From: Sphingobium fontiphilum | GTDB lineage: Bacteria > Pseudomonadota > Alphaproteobacteria > Sphingomonadales > Sphingomonadaceae | Assembly: GCF_014196635.1 (NCBI RefSeq) | Contig: NZ_JACIEB010000003.1 | Location: 186,001 to 250,000 of the forward strand | Direction of reading: 5' to 3' | DNA length: 64,000 bases | In this document: piece after piece, positions 16,981 through 25,765 of the stretch | Layout of the letters: each line of letters opens with the position of its first letter | How positions within the stretch are numbered: position 1 is the first letter of the stretch | Notes under the pieces: model-generated | The model's input: only the letters and a program-made list of their open reading frames with translations | What the model was told of the DNA's origin: nothing | Databases searched by the model: none | Made by a program: the position numbers and the translations under genes

Positions 16981-17880
16981 TCATTTTTGAAACCCGACCA
17001 GAAAGCCACCCAGGCGGGCAGGTCGGCGATCATGGTCCGCGCGATCTCTTCCTCGCCGCGCGAGCGGTGGCCGGCTGGCGGATCGAGGCGGCGGACGCTG
17101 ACCTGCGCGGGCGCCTGCCGCCAGTCGCGCTGGCCTTCGCGGGTATAGACCTGCATTCGCGCCCCCGGCTCGACCTCGGCAACGATGCTGAATTGCGGCG
17201 GATCGGCGGCAAAGCGGATGTCGACCCGTTCGATAAGACGCCGCGCCGAAACGCCGGATCGCGTTGCGCTCGGCAAGGCCCGGTCCCCTGTGGATGGCAG
17301 CTTCCTGACCGTCCGGGCTCATCGTTCCGACGCACAGGCAGTTGATCCTGCTGTGCGGCGCCAGCGTCTTGGCCAGCTCGCGCACCAGGAAAAGCAGCGC
17401 CGCCTTCGACACGCCATAGGCGACGGCCGGCGGGATCGGCTTGAAGCCGCCACAGCTCTGGACAGATATGATGTTGCCCTTGCCATTCGCCTTCATATCG
17501 GCTTCCGTCAGTTCTGTGCGGCGCCAGGTCGCCATGACGTTGACGTCCATCGCCGTCTTCCGGACCTCGTCGGTATTCGCCCACAGCCCGCCGTCCGCGG
17601 CATAGACCACGCCCGCCGCCGCATTGTTGAACAGGATATGGATGGGACCGAATGCTGCGCGCGCACCATCGACGAGCCGTTCAAGATCGGCCTTCTCGCC
17701 GGCGTCGGCGGCGATGGCCCGGCCGCCATCAGCCGCCTTGATCTTTGCAGCGATCCGGTCGTGCGAGCGGACTGACAGCACGACATTGGCGCCCAGGCCG
17801 GCACAGGCCTTGGCGACATGTTCGCCCACCCCCAGCCCTACCCCGGTCAATATGGCGGTGCGCCCGCGCCAGCCCCGCGC
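16981..17880 (-). pseudogene. Short-chain dehydrogenase remnant fused to unknown sequence
   Basis: The frame begins without a proper start (WRGRTAILTGVGLGVGEHV, the Rossmann motif). It continues as an SDR through HILFNNAAAG, NIISVQSCGGF and the catalytic YGVSKAA, then stops resembling the family after ERNAIRRFGA near 17290. From there another frame carries an open stretch (ARMQVYTREGQRDWRQ..., ending FWSGFKNDF) that I cannot assign. It may be the 3' end of a different gene brought next to it by deletion. Confidence 0.65.
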
Positions 17881-17889
17881 GCCAGGTAT

Positions 17890-18510
17890 CGACCAACGAC
17901 CGGCCGATGGCCTTCAGGTCGTTGGCCCCGCCCACCGCCGCCAAAAAGTCGGCTATCATGCTGGACAAGGAAGAGAGGGTCAGCACAGGGTCGCGGTGCG
18001 TCCACACCGGCATTGCGCCCGGATGGGCCTCTGCCAATCCCGGAAGATCCATCAGGTGCTGCGGCGCTTTCAGCGTCCATCATCCCCGTGGGCCCTTTCC
18101 CCTGGGAATGCTGGAGCATCCGCTTGTGGGTGCGATATTGTCCCTCCGGCAAAACCTCCTGCAGCCATCGGGCGAAGGCGGGCACGCCCAGTTCGGCCGG
18201 GAAATTGGTGTTGGCGAAATGCAGCATCATGCCGTGATTGCATTCGCCCGGCTGGGTGCAATCCATCCGCTGGATCTCGGCCAGTTGCGTCGCGAGCAGG
18301 CCGACGATCTTGCGATGCGCGGTTTCGCGCAACTGGGCGGGCGGGTCCATTGCCTCGACCGCATCGACCAGCCGGTGGAAAGCCGGTCATGAAAGACAGG
18401 TCTGGACCGAAGTCCTACAGTCCCGTCGCGGCGCGCGCTTCCGCGATCAGTGCATCGGCGGAAAGCGGCGTGCGCCCTGCGACAGCGCTGTTCATAAATG
18501 CGCTTAGAGC
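17890..18510 (-). pseudogene. Sulfotransferase-like remnant
   Basis: Read leftwards, LSADALIAEARAATGL is followed by an in-frame TAG near 18420. After a frame change come RLVDAVEAMDPP, then QLRETAHRKIV, TQPGECNHGMM and RTHKRMLQHSQGK. After a deletion comes HPGAMPVWTHRDPVLTL, the conserved HRDP segment. This order matches the sulfotransferase-like family to which the intact gene at 25766 also belongs. The PAPS-binding loop (GxPRSGTT) is not found. It runs straight into the SDR remnant. Confidence 0.7.
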
Positions 18511-18618
18511 AGTCTTAGCCGCACAACTCGCCTCTCCATCACATTATTCCACACTGCATATTTATTGGATGAAGCAGCGATCAAGCGGGCATTGGGATCT
18601 GCCCTTAGAAAGCCGGTT

Positions 18619-19749
18619 TTAGGCGGCCTTATCTTCCACAGGCGTCAGATTTTTCATGAAGGCCACAAAATCGGGGCCGAATTCAGGAATGGGCAGCCCC
18701 AGCTTTTCGGCCAGATAGAGGGTCATGAAATTGTCGTTCAGCGATTTGTTGGTGGCGGGAATATTGCCGATGCCGACCTGCCGGTCAAAAGCGCCCACCA
18801 CAACCAGCGCCATCCGAAGCGCCGCGACAATATCATAATAGTCGAGATGCTTTGCCTTGCGACCGCTCGCCGCTTCCCAGATGGCGATCGTCTCGTCCTT
18901 GCTCGGCAACCCTTCAAGACGGGTAACACCGAAGCGGCGACCGAACAGATCGTCGAAATAGAGCCACCAGGCAAGGTCCAACTCAGCCGGCCCCAGCGCC
19001 GCCAGTTCCCAGTCGATCAGCGCGTTCACCTGCCCATCAGCGGAAAACATGACGTTCGACGGGGTGGGATCGCCCCACAATACATTCACGCCCGCATCGC
19101 TGGGCATGTTGGCGCGCACATAGGCCATGGCCGTATCGACGATCGGCATGGCCCGGCCCCGTCCGGCCGCCTTATGCCATGCCTCCAGCGCGCCGACATA
19201 TTGATCAAGGCCCGGCTGCCCGTTTTCCGGCTGGGCGAGAAATTCAAAACCGTCGCGCCAGTCGATCTTCGCAAGGCTGGCAAAGGCGTTGATGGCGTTG
19301 GTGAAGCTTTGCCGCCGCTGCGCCGGCGTCATCTCGACCAGCCAGCCTTCCAGATTATAGTTGGGCTTCTGCTTGGCGCATTCGCCGTCGACCTTGCCCA
19401 TCACCAGGAATGGCAGGCCGAGGATATCGGGGTCGAGATGCATGCCGATCCACGGCGGGACGGGAAGGTCGCCGCGCGCATCGAGCGCCGCCATCATCTT
19501 GCCCTGCAGCGCCAGGCTGCTGCCGAACACCACTTCCAGGTCCATCGGCTGACGGCGAACCACGAGCGTCTGGCTCTGTGGGCCAGCCGGATCGACATAA
19601 TCGACATCGACGAAAAAGATATCGGCCGAAAACCCCGCCCCCAGCGTCACATCGAGCGGACGGACGCGAATGTCACGCCATTCGGGCTTCTCGCCCGCCA
19701 GCCAATCCTGCAGCTGCACGGTGATGCGATCGGGGGTCAGCAATTCCAT
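18619..19749 (-). CDS. APH/choline-kinase-like phosphotransferase
   Basis: A 376-residue protein of the aminoglycoside-phosphotransferase fold, closest in pattern to the ACAD10/11-type group found in catabolic clusters. The catalytic loop reads LWGDPTPSNVMF (225-234; Asp227 and Asn232, with Trp in place of the usual His). The metal-binding Asp is in LIDWELAALGP (Asp246). It would phosphorylate a small hydroxylated molecule, perhaps a hydroxyacyl-CoA. It is the last gene of a seven-gene operon, two bases after the luciferase-like gene. Confidence 0.85.
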   Translation of the reverse strand: MELLTPDRITVQLQDWLAGEKPEWRDIRVRPLDVTLGAGFSADIFFVDVDYVDPAGPQSQTLVVRRQPMDLEVVFGSSLALQGKMMAALDARGDLPVPPWIGMHLDPDILGLPFLVMGKVDGECAKQKPNYNLEGWLVEMTPAQRRQSFTNAINAFASLAKIDWRDGFEFLAQPENGQPGLDQYVGALEAWHKAAGRGRAMPIVDTAMAYVRANMPSDAGVNVLWGDPTPSNVMFSADGQVNALIDWELAALGPAELDLAWWLYFDDLFGRRFGVTRLEGLPSKDETIAIWEAASGRKAKHLDYYDIVAALRMALVVVGAFDRQVGIGNIPATNKSLNDNFMTLYLAEKLGLPIPEFGPDFVAFMKNLTPVEDKAA

Positions 19750-19751
19750 GT

Positions 19752-20834
19752 TTACAGCCCCTTCGCCGCCAGCGCGCGCTTCAGTTCGGCGGTGAGCGGC
19801 CCCATATCCTTGGGCGAGGAACCATGGAGCAGGATTTCATCGGCGCCGGCGTCCAGAAAGGCCATTAGCTGGTCGGCGCACTGGGCGGCGGTCCCCACGG
19901 CAGCGCCTTCATCCAGCCAATGCTGCGGAATGAGGCGGCTGACATCGACCAGTTCCTGCCGGGTATAGGCTTGATCCGCAGGCTTGCCGTTGAGGCCGGC
20001 GATCTTGGGATGGGCGCGGATTTCCTCCAGCACCTTCTTGTCCCAGCCATTGATGTCGACGATCAGGTCGCCAAAGCCGGGCAATTCGAAATAGGTGATG
20101 GCGCGGCCGCCGACGACGGCCTCCTCCTCATCCTTGGGCAGGTCCGGGGCGACGATGATATTGTGATAGATGCGCACGGACATGGGATCGCGCCCGGCCC
20201 TTTCAGCCGCGTCGCGCACGATTTTCGCGCTGTTCTTCACCCCCTGCGCCGACACGAAGGGATGCAGCAGCACGCCGTCGCAATGTTCGCCAGCAAATTC
20301 CAGGCTCTTCGGGCCGATCGCGGTAAAGATGATCGGCGGCGGCGTGCCACCATGGCGGTCGGTCAGGCTGATGGCGGGAAACTTGCCCAATATGCCTTCA
20401 TAATCGACCTTTTCGCCCGCCCAGAGACGCCGACAGATCGAGATCAGGTCGGCCAGCCGCTCCATGGTGATCGGCGGCGAACCAAGCATCTTCATATAGG
20501 CGGGGACAGCCCGCGCTAACATCAGGCGAAAGCGCTCGCCGCTCATCGCCTGCATCATGTCGGCGACGCTGGCGGTGACAAGGGGATGGCGCATGGTCGC
20601 ATACATGGTGCCGGTGATGCGTATCTTCGACGTGGCCTCCGCCACGGCGCCCGCCAGAACCGCCGGTTCCTTCAAGGCATAGCGCTCGGAAATCCAGACA
20701 CAGCCAAGGCCGATGCGTTCCGCCTCCTTCGCCTCTTCGATGCCGCGCCGCGGATCGCTCACCCGGCCAGGCAGGATATAGGTGCCGAATTTATCGAACA
20801 GTGCCTGAGCACCCGGCTCCACCGCTTCCGTCAT
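19752..20834 (-). CDS. Luciferase-like (LLM) F420- or flavin-dependent oxidoreductase
   Basis: A 360-residue TIM-barrel protein of the bacterial luciferase/F420 family. Features: YILPGRVSDPRRGIEEAKEAERIGLGCVWISERY at the N-terminus, the barrel strand KIRITGTMYATMRHPLVTA, and GTPPPIIFTAIGPKSLEFAGEHCDGV, where the family binds the deazaflavin phosphate. The ATG at 20834 is chosen for its GAGAGGA at proper distance; a GTG lies two codons earlier. An F420 module in the same window makes F420 the likelier cofactor. The substrate is unknown. Confidence 0.82.
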   Translation of the reverse strand: MTEAVEPGAQALFDKFGTYILPGRVSDPRRGIEEAKEAERIGLGCVWISERYALKEPAVLAGAVAEATSKIRITGTMYATMRHPLVTASVADMMQAMSGERFRLMLARAVPAYMKMLGSPPITMERLADLISICRRLWAGEKVDYEGILGKFPAISLTDRHGGTPPPIIFTAIGPKSLEFAGEHCDGVLLHPFVSAQGVKNSAKIVRDAAERAGRDPMSVRIYHNIIVAPDLPKDEEEAVVGGRAITYFELPGFGDLIVDINGWDKKVLEEIRAHPKIAGLNGKPADQAYTRQELVDVSRLIPQHWLDEGAAVGTAAQCADQLMAFLDAGADEILLHGSSPKDMGPLTAELKRALAAKGL

Positions 20835-20895
20835 TCCCACGTCCTCTCAAAAGATAGGCCGCTGCATTGCCGTCGGGGCGATCGTCGGCAACCTG

Positions 20896-21351
20896 TCAAA
20901 CGACAGGGTTGGGATGGACCTCGACATAGAGGCGCGTGAGCTTGAGCGCCGCGATTTTCCACTGTCCGTCCCGGCGCACATAGCGTTCGGTATAATGGCC
21001 GAAACCGGTGATCGAATGACCGCCGGGAATCGGGCATTTGCCCGGCGCCCAGACCACCCGGTCCTGCATCGCCGTGATCATGTCCGCCTCGTCGCCGCGC
21101 AGGTCGATCTCCGACGAGTGTATCTGATGCGCCGACCGTGCATCGATGACCGCGGAGCGCACCTGCTCCAATATGGCGGCATGCCCGCTCATCGGCGGGT
21201 TGCCGGTGTCCTCCTCCACATCCAGCACCGCATCGGGGGTGAAGAGAGAGAGGAAGCCGTCCCAATCCTTGGTATCGAGAAAGCGGCAATAGCGCGCCTT
21301 CACATTGCGGATCGCCTCATAGTCGATCAGCCTGGCCAGTTCGTCGCTCAT
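20896..21351 (-). CDS. SnoaL-like domain protein
   Basis: A 151-residue protein of the SnoaL/NTF2-like fold. The N-terminal helix is IDYEAIRNVKARYCRFLDTKDWDGFLSLFTPDAV. HQIHSSEIDL and GFGHYTERYVRRDGQWKIAALKLTRLY follow. Members act as small cyclases, isomerases, dehydratases or binding proteins in steroid and polyketide pathways. Start at the ATG at 21351, preceded by GGAGGT. It lies inside the seven-gene operon between the DUF1214-like and LLM genes. Three intact homologues in the window suggest different ring-processing roles. Confidence 0.82.
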   Translation of the reverse strand: MSDELARLIDYEAIRNVKARYCRFLDTKDWDGFLSLFTPDAVLDVEEDTGNPPMSGHAAILEQVRSAVIDARSAHQIHSSEIDLRGDEADMITAMQDRVVWAPGKCPIPGGHSITGFGHYTERYVRRDGQWKIAALKLTRLYVEVHPNPVV

Positions 21352-21362
21352 CGCTACCTCCG

Positions 21363-22676
21363 TCACCAAATGATGCGCGTATGCGCCCGCAGTGTGCGTT
21401 CGCGGATCGCCTGCGCACGCGCGTCGGGCGTGACCAGCACAGTGTCGGCGGGCAGATGGCTGCGCACATCGGCCAGCTTGACCTTCTTCATCGTCGGCGT
21501 CGGCCGCTCGTCGGTGTTGAACCAGCGCCCCTGCACCGCGCCGCTGGCATAGCCGGATGTGTCCAGCCAGTTGTGGACGCCAGGATCGCGCGCCGAAATG
21601 ACCGCGCGGAAATGGCCGTCGCCATCGAGCACGGCCTGCGCCGCATTGAGACTGGACTGGTTGTGATACCAGTCGGTCGTTTCATATAATTCATTGGTCA
21701 GGATCAGCGACCAATAGCCGACATCTTTGGGTATCTGAACTTCTGTGATCAGCGCTTCGTCATCGGCCAGTTCATAGGCGCCCTCATAATAGGACTGCCG
21801 GGCAAGACCGGTCATCTGCGAGAAGTCGACCACTTTCAGCGTATTGATCAGCCCCTCGTCGCGCAGCTTTTGCACCTTGTCGGGAAAGGCCAGCGCACAG
21901 ACTGCCGCGGTGGCGGGGATTTCGGCAAAGCGATGCGCCAGTTGCTCCAGCGTGGGACGTCCCTTGGCGGCATGATCGGCGTCCAGGCGCACGATCCCGA
22001 AGCGCGGCTCGCGCTCCACGCCCCAGTCGCAGGCGACAATACGAACCATCAGCTTCTCGGTCGCCGGCTTCAATTCCCACCAGTCGCCCTCATGCCCGGC
22101 GGGCCGGGTCGGCGAAAGGATGACATCGAAAGTACCGTCGGCGCCGATATGCAGATCGTCGAAATCATTGGCGTCCTGTGCAGGGTGATGCTGGCCGGTC
22201 CGCAACGTGTCCGGGCCGAGTTGCGCCAGGATCATCATCCGCGTCGTGCCGCGATCGCCCCGGATGCGGTAGGTTCCGCCCTTTTCGATCAGCGCCGCCT
22301 TGTAGATGGTGTCCGCATTGGGCTGAAAGATATTCTGGCAGATATTGAGTTCGGGCACAAAGATCGGATGACTGCGGTCATGCATGATCGCGTCGTTGGC
22401 GGTCCGCAACACGCCCGACAGCAGCAGCCGCATGGATTCCTGCATGACGTGCGGATCGCTGCGCAGTCTTTCGGGAATGCGATCGCGCATCAACTGGCCC
22501 AGCGGCCTCAGCCGGTCGAGCAGCTCTTCCCACTCGAAAATGCCCTTGTCGATCATCTTACTCTCCACGATATTTTCCCGGTTGAAGACCGCAGCCCCCG
22601 CTTTCCCGCCCGAAAGCAGGAGACCGGCCATCATAGCGGGCACGCCCGCGCAGATTTCCCGCCTAGTCGGTGACAA
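21363..22676 (-). CDS. DUF1214-like exported protein
   Basis: A 437-residue protein. The N-terminus (SPTRREICAG followed by a hydrophobic stretch ending AGAA) looks like a twin-arginine signal. The C-terminal half has YWSLILTNELYETTDWYHNQSSLN and PGVHNWLDTSG, the pattern of DUF1214-type proteins often found in sphingomonad catabolic clusters. Function unknown. The start is probably the TTG at 22676 overlapping the phosphatase gene by 14 bases; later ATGs would cut the signal. The assignment to DUF1214 is from memory of the motif. Confidence 0.65.
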   Translation of the reverse strand: MSPTRREICAGVPAMMAGLLLSGGKAGAAVFNRENIVESKMIDKGIFEWEELLDRLRPLGQLMRDRIPERLRSDPHVMQESMRLLLSGVLRTANDAIMHDRSHPIFVPELNICQNIFQPNADTIYKAALIEKGGTYRIRGDRGTTRMMILAQLGPDTLRTGQHHPAQDANDFDDLHIGADGTFDVILSPTRPAGHEGDWWELKPATEKLMVRIVACDWGVEREPRFGIVRLDADHAAKGRPTLEQLAHRFAEIPATAAVCALAFPDKVQKLRDEGLINTLKVVDFSQMTGLARQSYYEGAYELADDEALITEVQIPKDVGYWSLILTNELYETTDWYHNQSSLNAAQAVLDGDGHFRAVISARDPGVHNWLDTSGYASGAVQGRWFNTDERPTPTMKKVKLADVRSHLPADTVLVTPDARAQAIRERTLRAHTRIIW

Positions 22677-23427
22677 GCAGAGACCTAAGCGCCGCGCGCC
22701 GATTGGCGTCGATGCCTCCCGCTTCGAAATAGCCTTCGATCCCGCCCCAGCGCGTGGCGATCATATCGAGCGCGCTCGCCAGGAAATCATCTTGAACGCC
22801 GATCAGCACGGCCACCATTTCGTCGGGCGGCACGAAACCGAAAGTCTTTTGCAGATCGTTCGAAAGATGACCCGACATACGCAGATTCTGGCCGAAGACA
22901 TCCGACTTGCGATAGTCCTCCATGATCACGGGGCGGGGCACGGCGAGCAGGTCGAGGAACAGCGCGATGACCACCCCGGTCCGATCCTTGCCCGCGGTGC
23001 AATGGACCAGCATCGGCGTAGCCTGCGCCAGCAGCGCATCGACCATCCGCGACAGATGAGGCAGGAAGGCCTGCGGCATGAGGCCATAATTGTGCGTCAT
23101 CACCTCGACGGCGCGCGCCGCGGTCGGCTCGCGACCGAGCGACACCCACATATCCTCCCCCTGCGCGCGCAGATCGGTATTCATGTCGAGGTCGAGCATC
23201 CGGCAATCCGGGCCGCACCAGCGATGCGGCGCAGCATCCCGCTCGATTGTGGAACGAAGGTCCGCCACCGAGCGGAAGCCCAGGTCCGACAATTCCGCGT
23301 GATGATCATCGAAAAAGCTGGCCGGGCCTTCGGACCGGAACAGAATGCCGGATCGGAGCTGGCCGCCGGCTGCGGTCGGCAAGCCGCCGATGTCGCGGAA
23401 ATTGAGGCGGGACAGGGCAATCGTCAT
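22663..23427 (-). CDS. Tyrosine-phosphatase-like protein (MptpB/Y_phosphatase3 type)
   Basis: A 254-residue phosphatase. It starts with NFRDIGGLPTAAG and RSGILFRSEG, the typical N-terminus of the bacterial tyrosine/lipid phosphatase family. The P-loop is HCTAGKDRTG (catalytic Cys143, Arg149). In this family members act on phosphotyrosine, phosphoserine or small phosphorylated compounds. Here it sits with a small-molecule kinase-like gene in a catabolic operon, so a metabolite substrate is at least as likely as a protein. It is four bases downstream of the VOC gene. Confidence 0.88.
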   Translation of the reverse strand: MTIALSRLNFRDIGGLPTAAGGQLRSGILFRSEGPASFFDDHHAELSDLGFRSVADLRSTIERDAAPHRWCGPDCRMLDLDMNTDLRAQGEDMWVSLGREPTAARAVEVMTHNYGLMPQAFLPHLSRMVDALLAQATPMLVHCTAGKDRTGVVIALFLDLLAVPRPVIMEDYRKSDVFGQNLRMSGHLSNDLQKTFGFVPPDEMVAVLIGVQDDFLASALDMIATRWGGIEGYFEAGGIDANRRAALRSLLVTD

Positions 23428-23431
23428 GCAT

Positions 23432-23944
23432 TTAGTCCTTCACGGGCGGATAGCTGGGGACAACGACGCGCATCTGCGCCAGAAGGTCTGGCGACATCCA
23501 GACATGTTCGACATAATGGCCCAGCGTCGCACGCTCGTCAGTATATATATAGCGCAACATATCGCCCAGCCCGCCTTCGAACACGACAGGGTGACGCGCC
23601 AGATCGAGCGAGGCGACATGGGCGTCCCAATGGGTAAGCGGTCCATCTATCCGGGTCGCAACATGATGGAAACGAATGGCCAGTTCGTCGCCTCCGGGCA
23701 GAAAATCGCTGAACAGGGGCGCCGTGTCGCCCACAGGTTCGATCAGTTCGATCTCGACGCCGCCGACCACCGCAAGCGCGATCTTGAGCACCGGCCTGCC
23801 CGTCGGATCTTCTCCGGGCTGAATGTTCGTCAATTCGAAGAAGCCCGGCGTGTCATAGGCCTCCTTGAGCGCGGCCATCGCCGCTTGCAGATCGTTGGTG
23901 ACATAAGCGACCTGGCAATGCTGGCTGTTGGGCCGGGCAAACAT
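23432..23944 (-). CDS. VOC family (glyoxalase-fold) protein
   Basis: A 170-residue VOC-fold protein. The first module starts QHCQVAYVTNDLQAAMAAL, and a second metal-site region is FHHVATRI. The end VFEGGLGDMLRYIYTDER...HYVEHVW contains a plausible acidic ligand. Members are epimerases, lyases or dioxygenases; this one cannot be narrowed. The ATG at 23944 has AGGAG six bases upstream; an ATG two codons earlier is too close to it. Second gene of the seven-gene operon. Confidence 0.8.
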   Translation of the reverse strand: MFARPNSQHCQVAYVTNDLQAAMAALKEAYDTPGFFELTNIQPGEDPTGRPVLKIALAVVGGVEIELIEPVGDTAPLFSDFLPGGDELAIRFHHVATRIDGPLTHWDAHVASLDLARHPVVFEGGLGDMLRYIYTDERATLGHYVEHVWMSPDLLAQMRVVVPSYPPVKD

Positions 23945-24007
23945 GCGCATCTCCTGCTGTTATCGGTATTCAGACCGTGAAAATCCCGCGCCGCACTTGC
24001 CGCTCGG

Positions 24008-24799
24008 TCAGTTGGCGAACATTTTGCCGCCGTCCACCACCAACGTGTCGCCGCTGTGGTAAGCGGCCATGTCGCTTGCGAGATAGACGACCGCGCCTTC
24101 CAGATCGGCCGGCTTGCCCGCCCGGCCGAGCGGCGCCTTCGCGGCGACCATGTCCGCGATCATCCTGCCGACCTCCGGATCGGCAAATGTCATTTCCGTC
24201 TCGATGAAGCCCGGCGCGATGACGTTGCAACGCACGCCGATCGGACCGAGTTCGGCCGCCAGCGCCTTGGCCAGGGCATTGAGCGCACCCTTGGCAATGC
24301 CGTAATGGGCCATGGTCGGCACGCCCTGAAAGATCGAGCCGCTGCCGCAGATGATCAGCGAACCGCCCGGATCGCCAGCCTCGGCGCGCGCCTTCATGTG
24401 CCGCGCGCCCTCCCGCAGGGTGAAGACCGCGCCATCGAGATTGACGTCGATCAGCTTGCGATAAGTGGCGACGTCCATATCGGTGAAGGCCACCTGGCTG
24501 GCGATGCCGGCATTGGCGACGACCGTGTCGATCCGGCCCATGGCATCGAGGGCGCGCGCAAAGCCGGCGACAATCGCCGGCTCGCTGGATACGTCGACGA
24601 CATCGGCGAACACCCGCACCCCATGCGCGCGCAACGCGGCGGCCGCTTCTTCATTCTTGTCGGCGCGACGCCCCCAGAGAATGACGTCGCTGCCGGCGCG
24701 AGCCAGGCCGCGGGCAAAGCCGAAACCGAGCCCCGAATTGGCGCCCGTGACCAAAGCCACCTTGCCGCTGAGATCGAACAGATTTTCCGGCACGTCCAT
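24008..24799 (-). CDS. Short-chain dehydrogenase/reductase
   Basis: A 263-residue classical SDR. It has TGANSGLGFGFA for cofactor binding, VVANAGI, the catalytic serine in ICGSGSIFQ, YGIAK with the catalytic Tyr and Lys, and the C-terminal VDGGKMF. The Arg-rich WGRRADK after beta-2 suggests NADP. It would oxidise or reduce a ring or side-chain alcohol. The ATG at 24799 is chosen because MDVPENLFDLSGKVALVTG has the normal N-terminal length. It is the first gene of the operon that runs to 18619. Confidence 0.87.
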   Translation of the reverse strand: MDVPENLFDLSGKVALVTGANSGLGFGFARGLARAGSDVILWGRRADKNEEAAAALRAHGVRVFADVVDVSSEPAIVAGFARALDAMGRIDTVVANAGIASQVAFTDMDVATYRKLIDVNLDGAVFTLREGARHMKARAEAGDPGGSLIICGSGSIFQGVPTMAHYGIAKGALNALAKALAAELGPIGVRCNVIAPGFIETEMTFADPEVGRMIADMVAAKAPLGRAGKPADLEGAVVYLASDMAAYHSGDTLVVDGGKMFAN

Positions 24800-24849
24800 T
24801 CTCCCGATGACCGCTCGAACAGGGGCGGCGCTTTGGCCCGACATTGCTG

Positions 24850-25683
24850 GCGACCAGGCCGATGGACAAGCAAACCCAGTTTCGCAATCGCGCCAATGCC
24901 ATCGCGAAACGGCCCTGCCCCCAGTGCATCGCGCCCTCGCGAAATTGCCGGGGCGTCAGTCCTGTCACCCTGCGGAAGTCCGCCGAAAAGGCGGCTGCGC
25001 TGTCGAAACCGCAATCCCAGGCGATGACCTTGATCGCGGGGCTGGCCTGGCGCTGCAACTGCTTTGCCCGTTCGATCTTGCGGTCGGCGACGTAGCGGGC
25101 CAGCGTCCGCCCGGTCGCGACCTTGAACTGCCGGAAGAAATGTCGGATGGAAAGACAGGGCTGGGCCATCTCCACGGCGATGCGGCGCAGCCCTTCGCGC
25201 ACGGCGGGGCTGCGCACGTCGAGCGAGGCCTGCAAGACGTCGCTCGACAGGTCCGGCCCATCATGATCGAAGCCCATTCCGTCAAAGCCGCTGCATATGG
25301 CAGCATATGGATGTCTGCTCGCCCTCGCCCCATTCGGTATGCAATTCGCGTCGCGCCGGAACAAACAGCACGTCGCCCAGGGTGCGGCCGCTGCCCTTTT
25401 CCATCCCGCCATAGCCGCCGAAGGGATGTCCCAGGCGAGGAGACAGCGCAAGATCGAGAAAGCTGCCCGGCGAAGAAAAAACTCCGCCCTGCTGTCCGCG
25501 GAAGCTGTAACGATGCAATTCCATCACCACGCCGGGCAGCGCGATCCCGCCCCGGACCGTTCGTTCCATCGTCGGTGTGACGGGCAGATCATAGACCTGG
25601 GAAACAGGGTTCGTCCGACCTCTCCGAACAGTTTCGCCTGCCGCGACGCCATGGCTGGACGGCATGGCGCTTTTGCGGGGCAT
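24850..25683 (-). pseudogene. AraC-family regulator with frameshift
   Basis: The N-terminal inducer domain is open from 25683 (PVTPTMERTVRGGIALPG...) to HMQRL and a stop near 25282. The C-terminal DNA-binding domain is intact in another frame (LSIRHFFRQFKVATGRTL and VIAWDCGFDSAAAFSADFRRVTGLTPRQFREG). The change lies at about 25290-25315, where GCATATGG occurs twice ten bases apart. A 10-bp tandem duplication would produce exactly this shift. It is followed by the SDR operon it may have controlled. Confidence 0.75.
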
Positions 25684-25765
25684 TTGGCGCAGCGGCGATG
25701 GCTGGGCGCCTTGCGGAGGAGCAGGTCCGCGCTTTTAGATGGCGCATCGAAAAGAGGAGAGAGCC

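Noticed and set aside
20843..20858. CCTCTC-AAAA-GATAGG, one mismatch from the recurring palindrome
   Set aside because: It overlaps the Shine-Dalgarno sequence of the LLM gene only nine bases before its start, unlike the other sites. The GAGAGG half is explained by ribosome binding.
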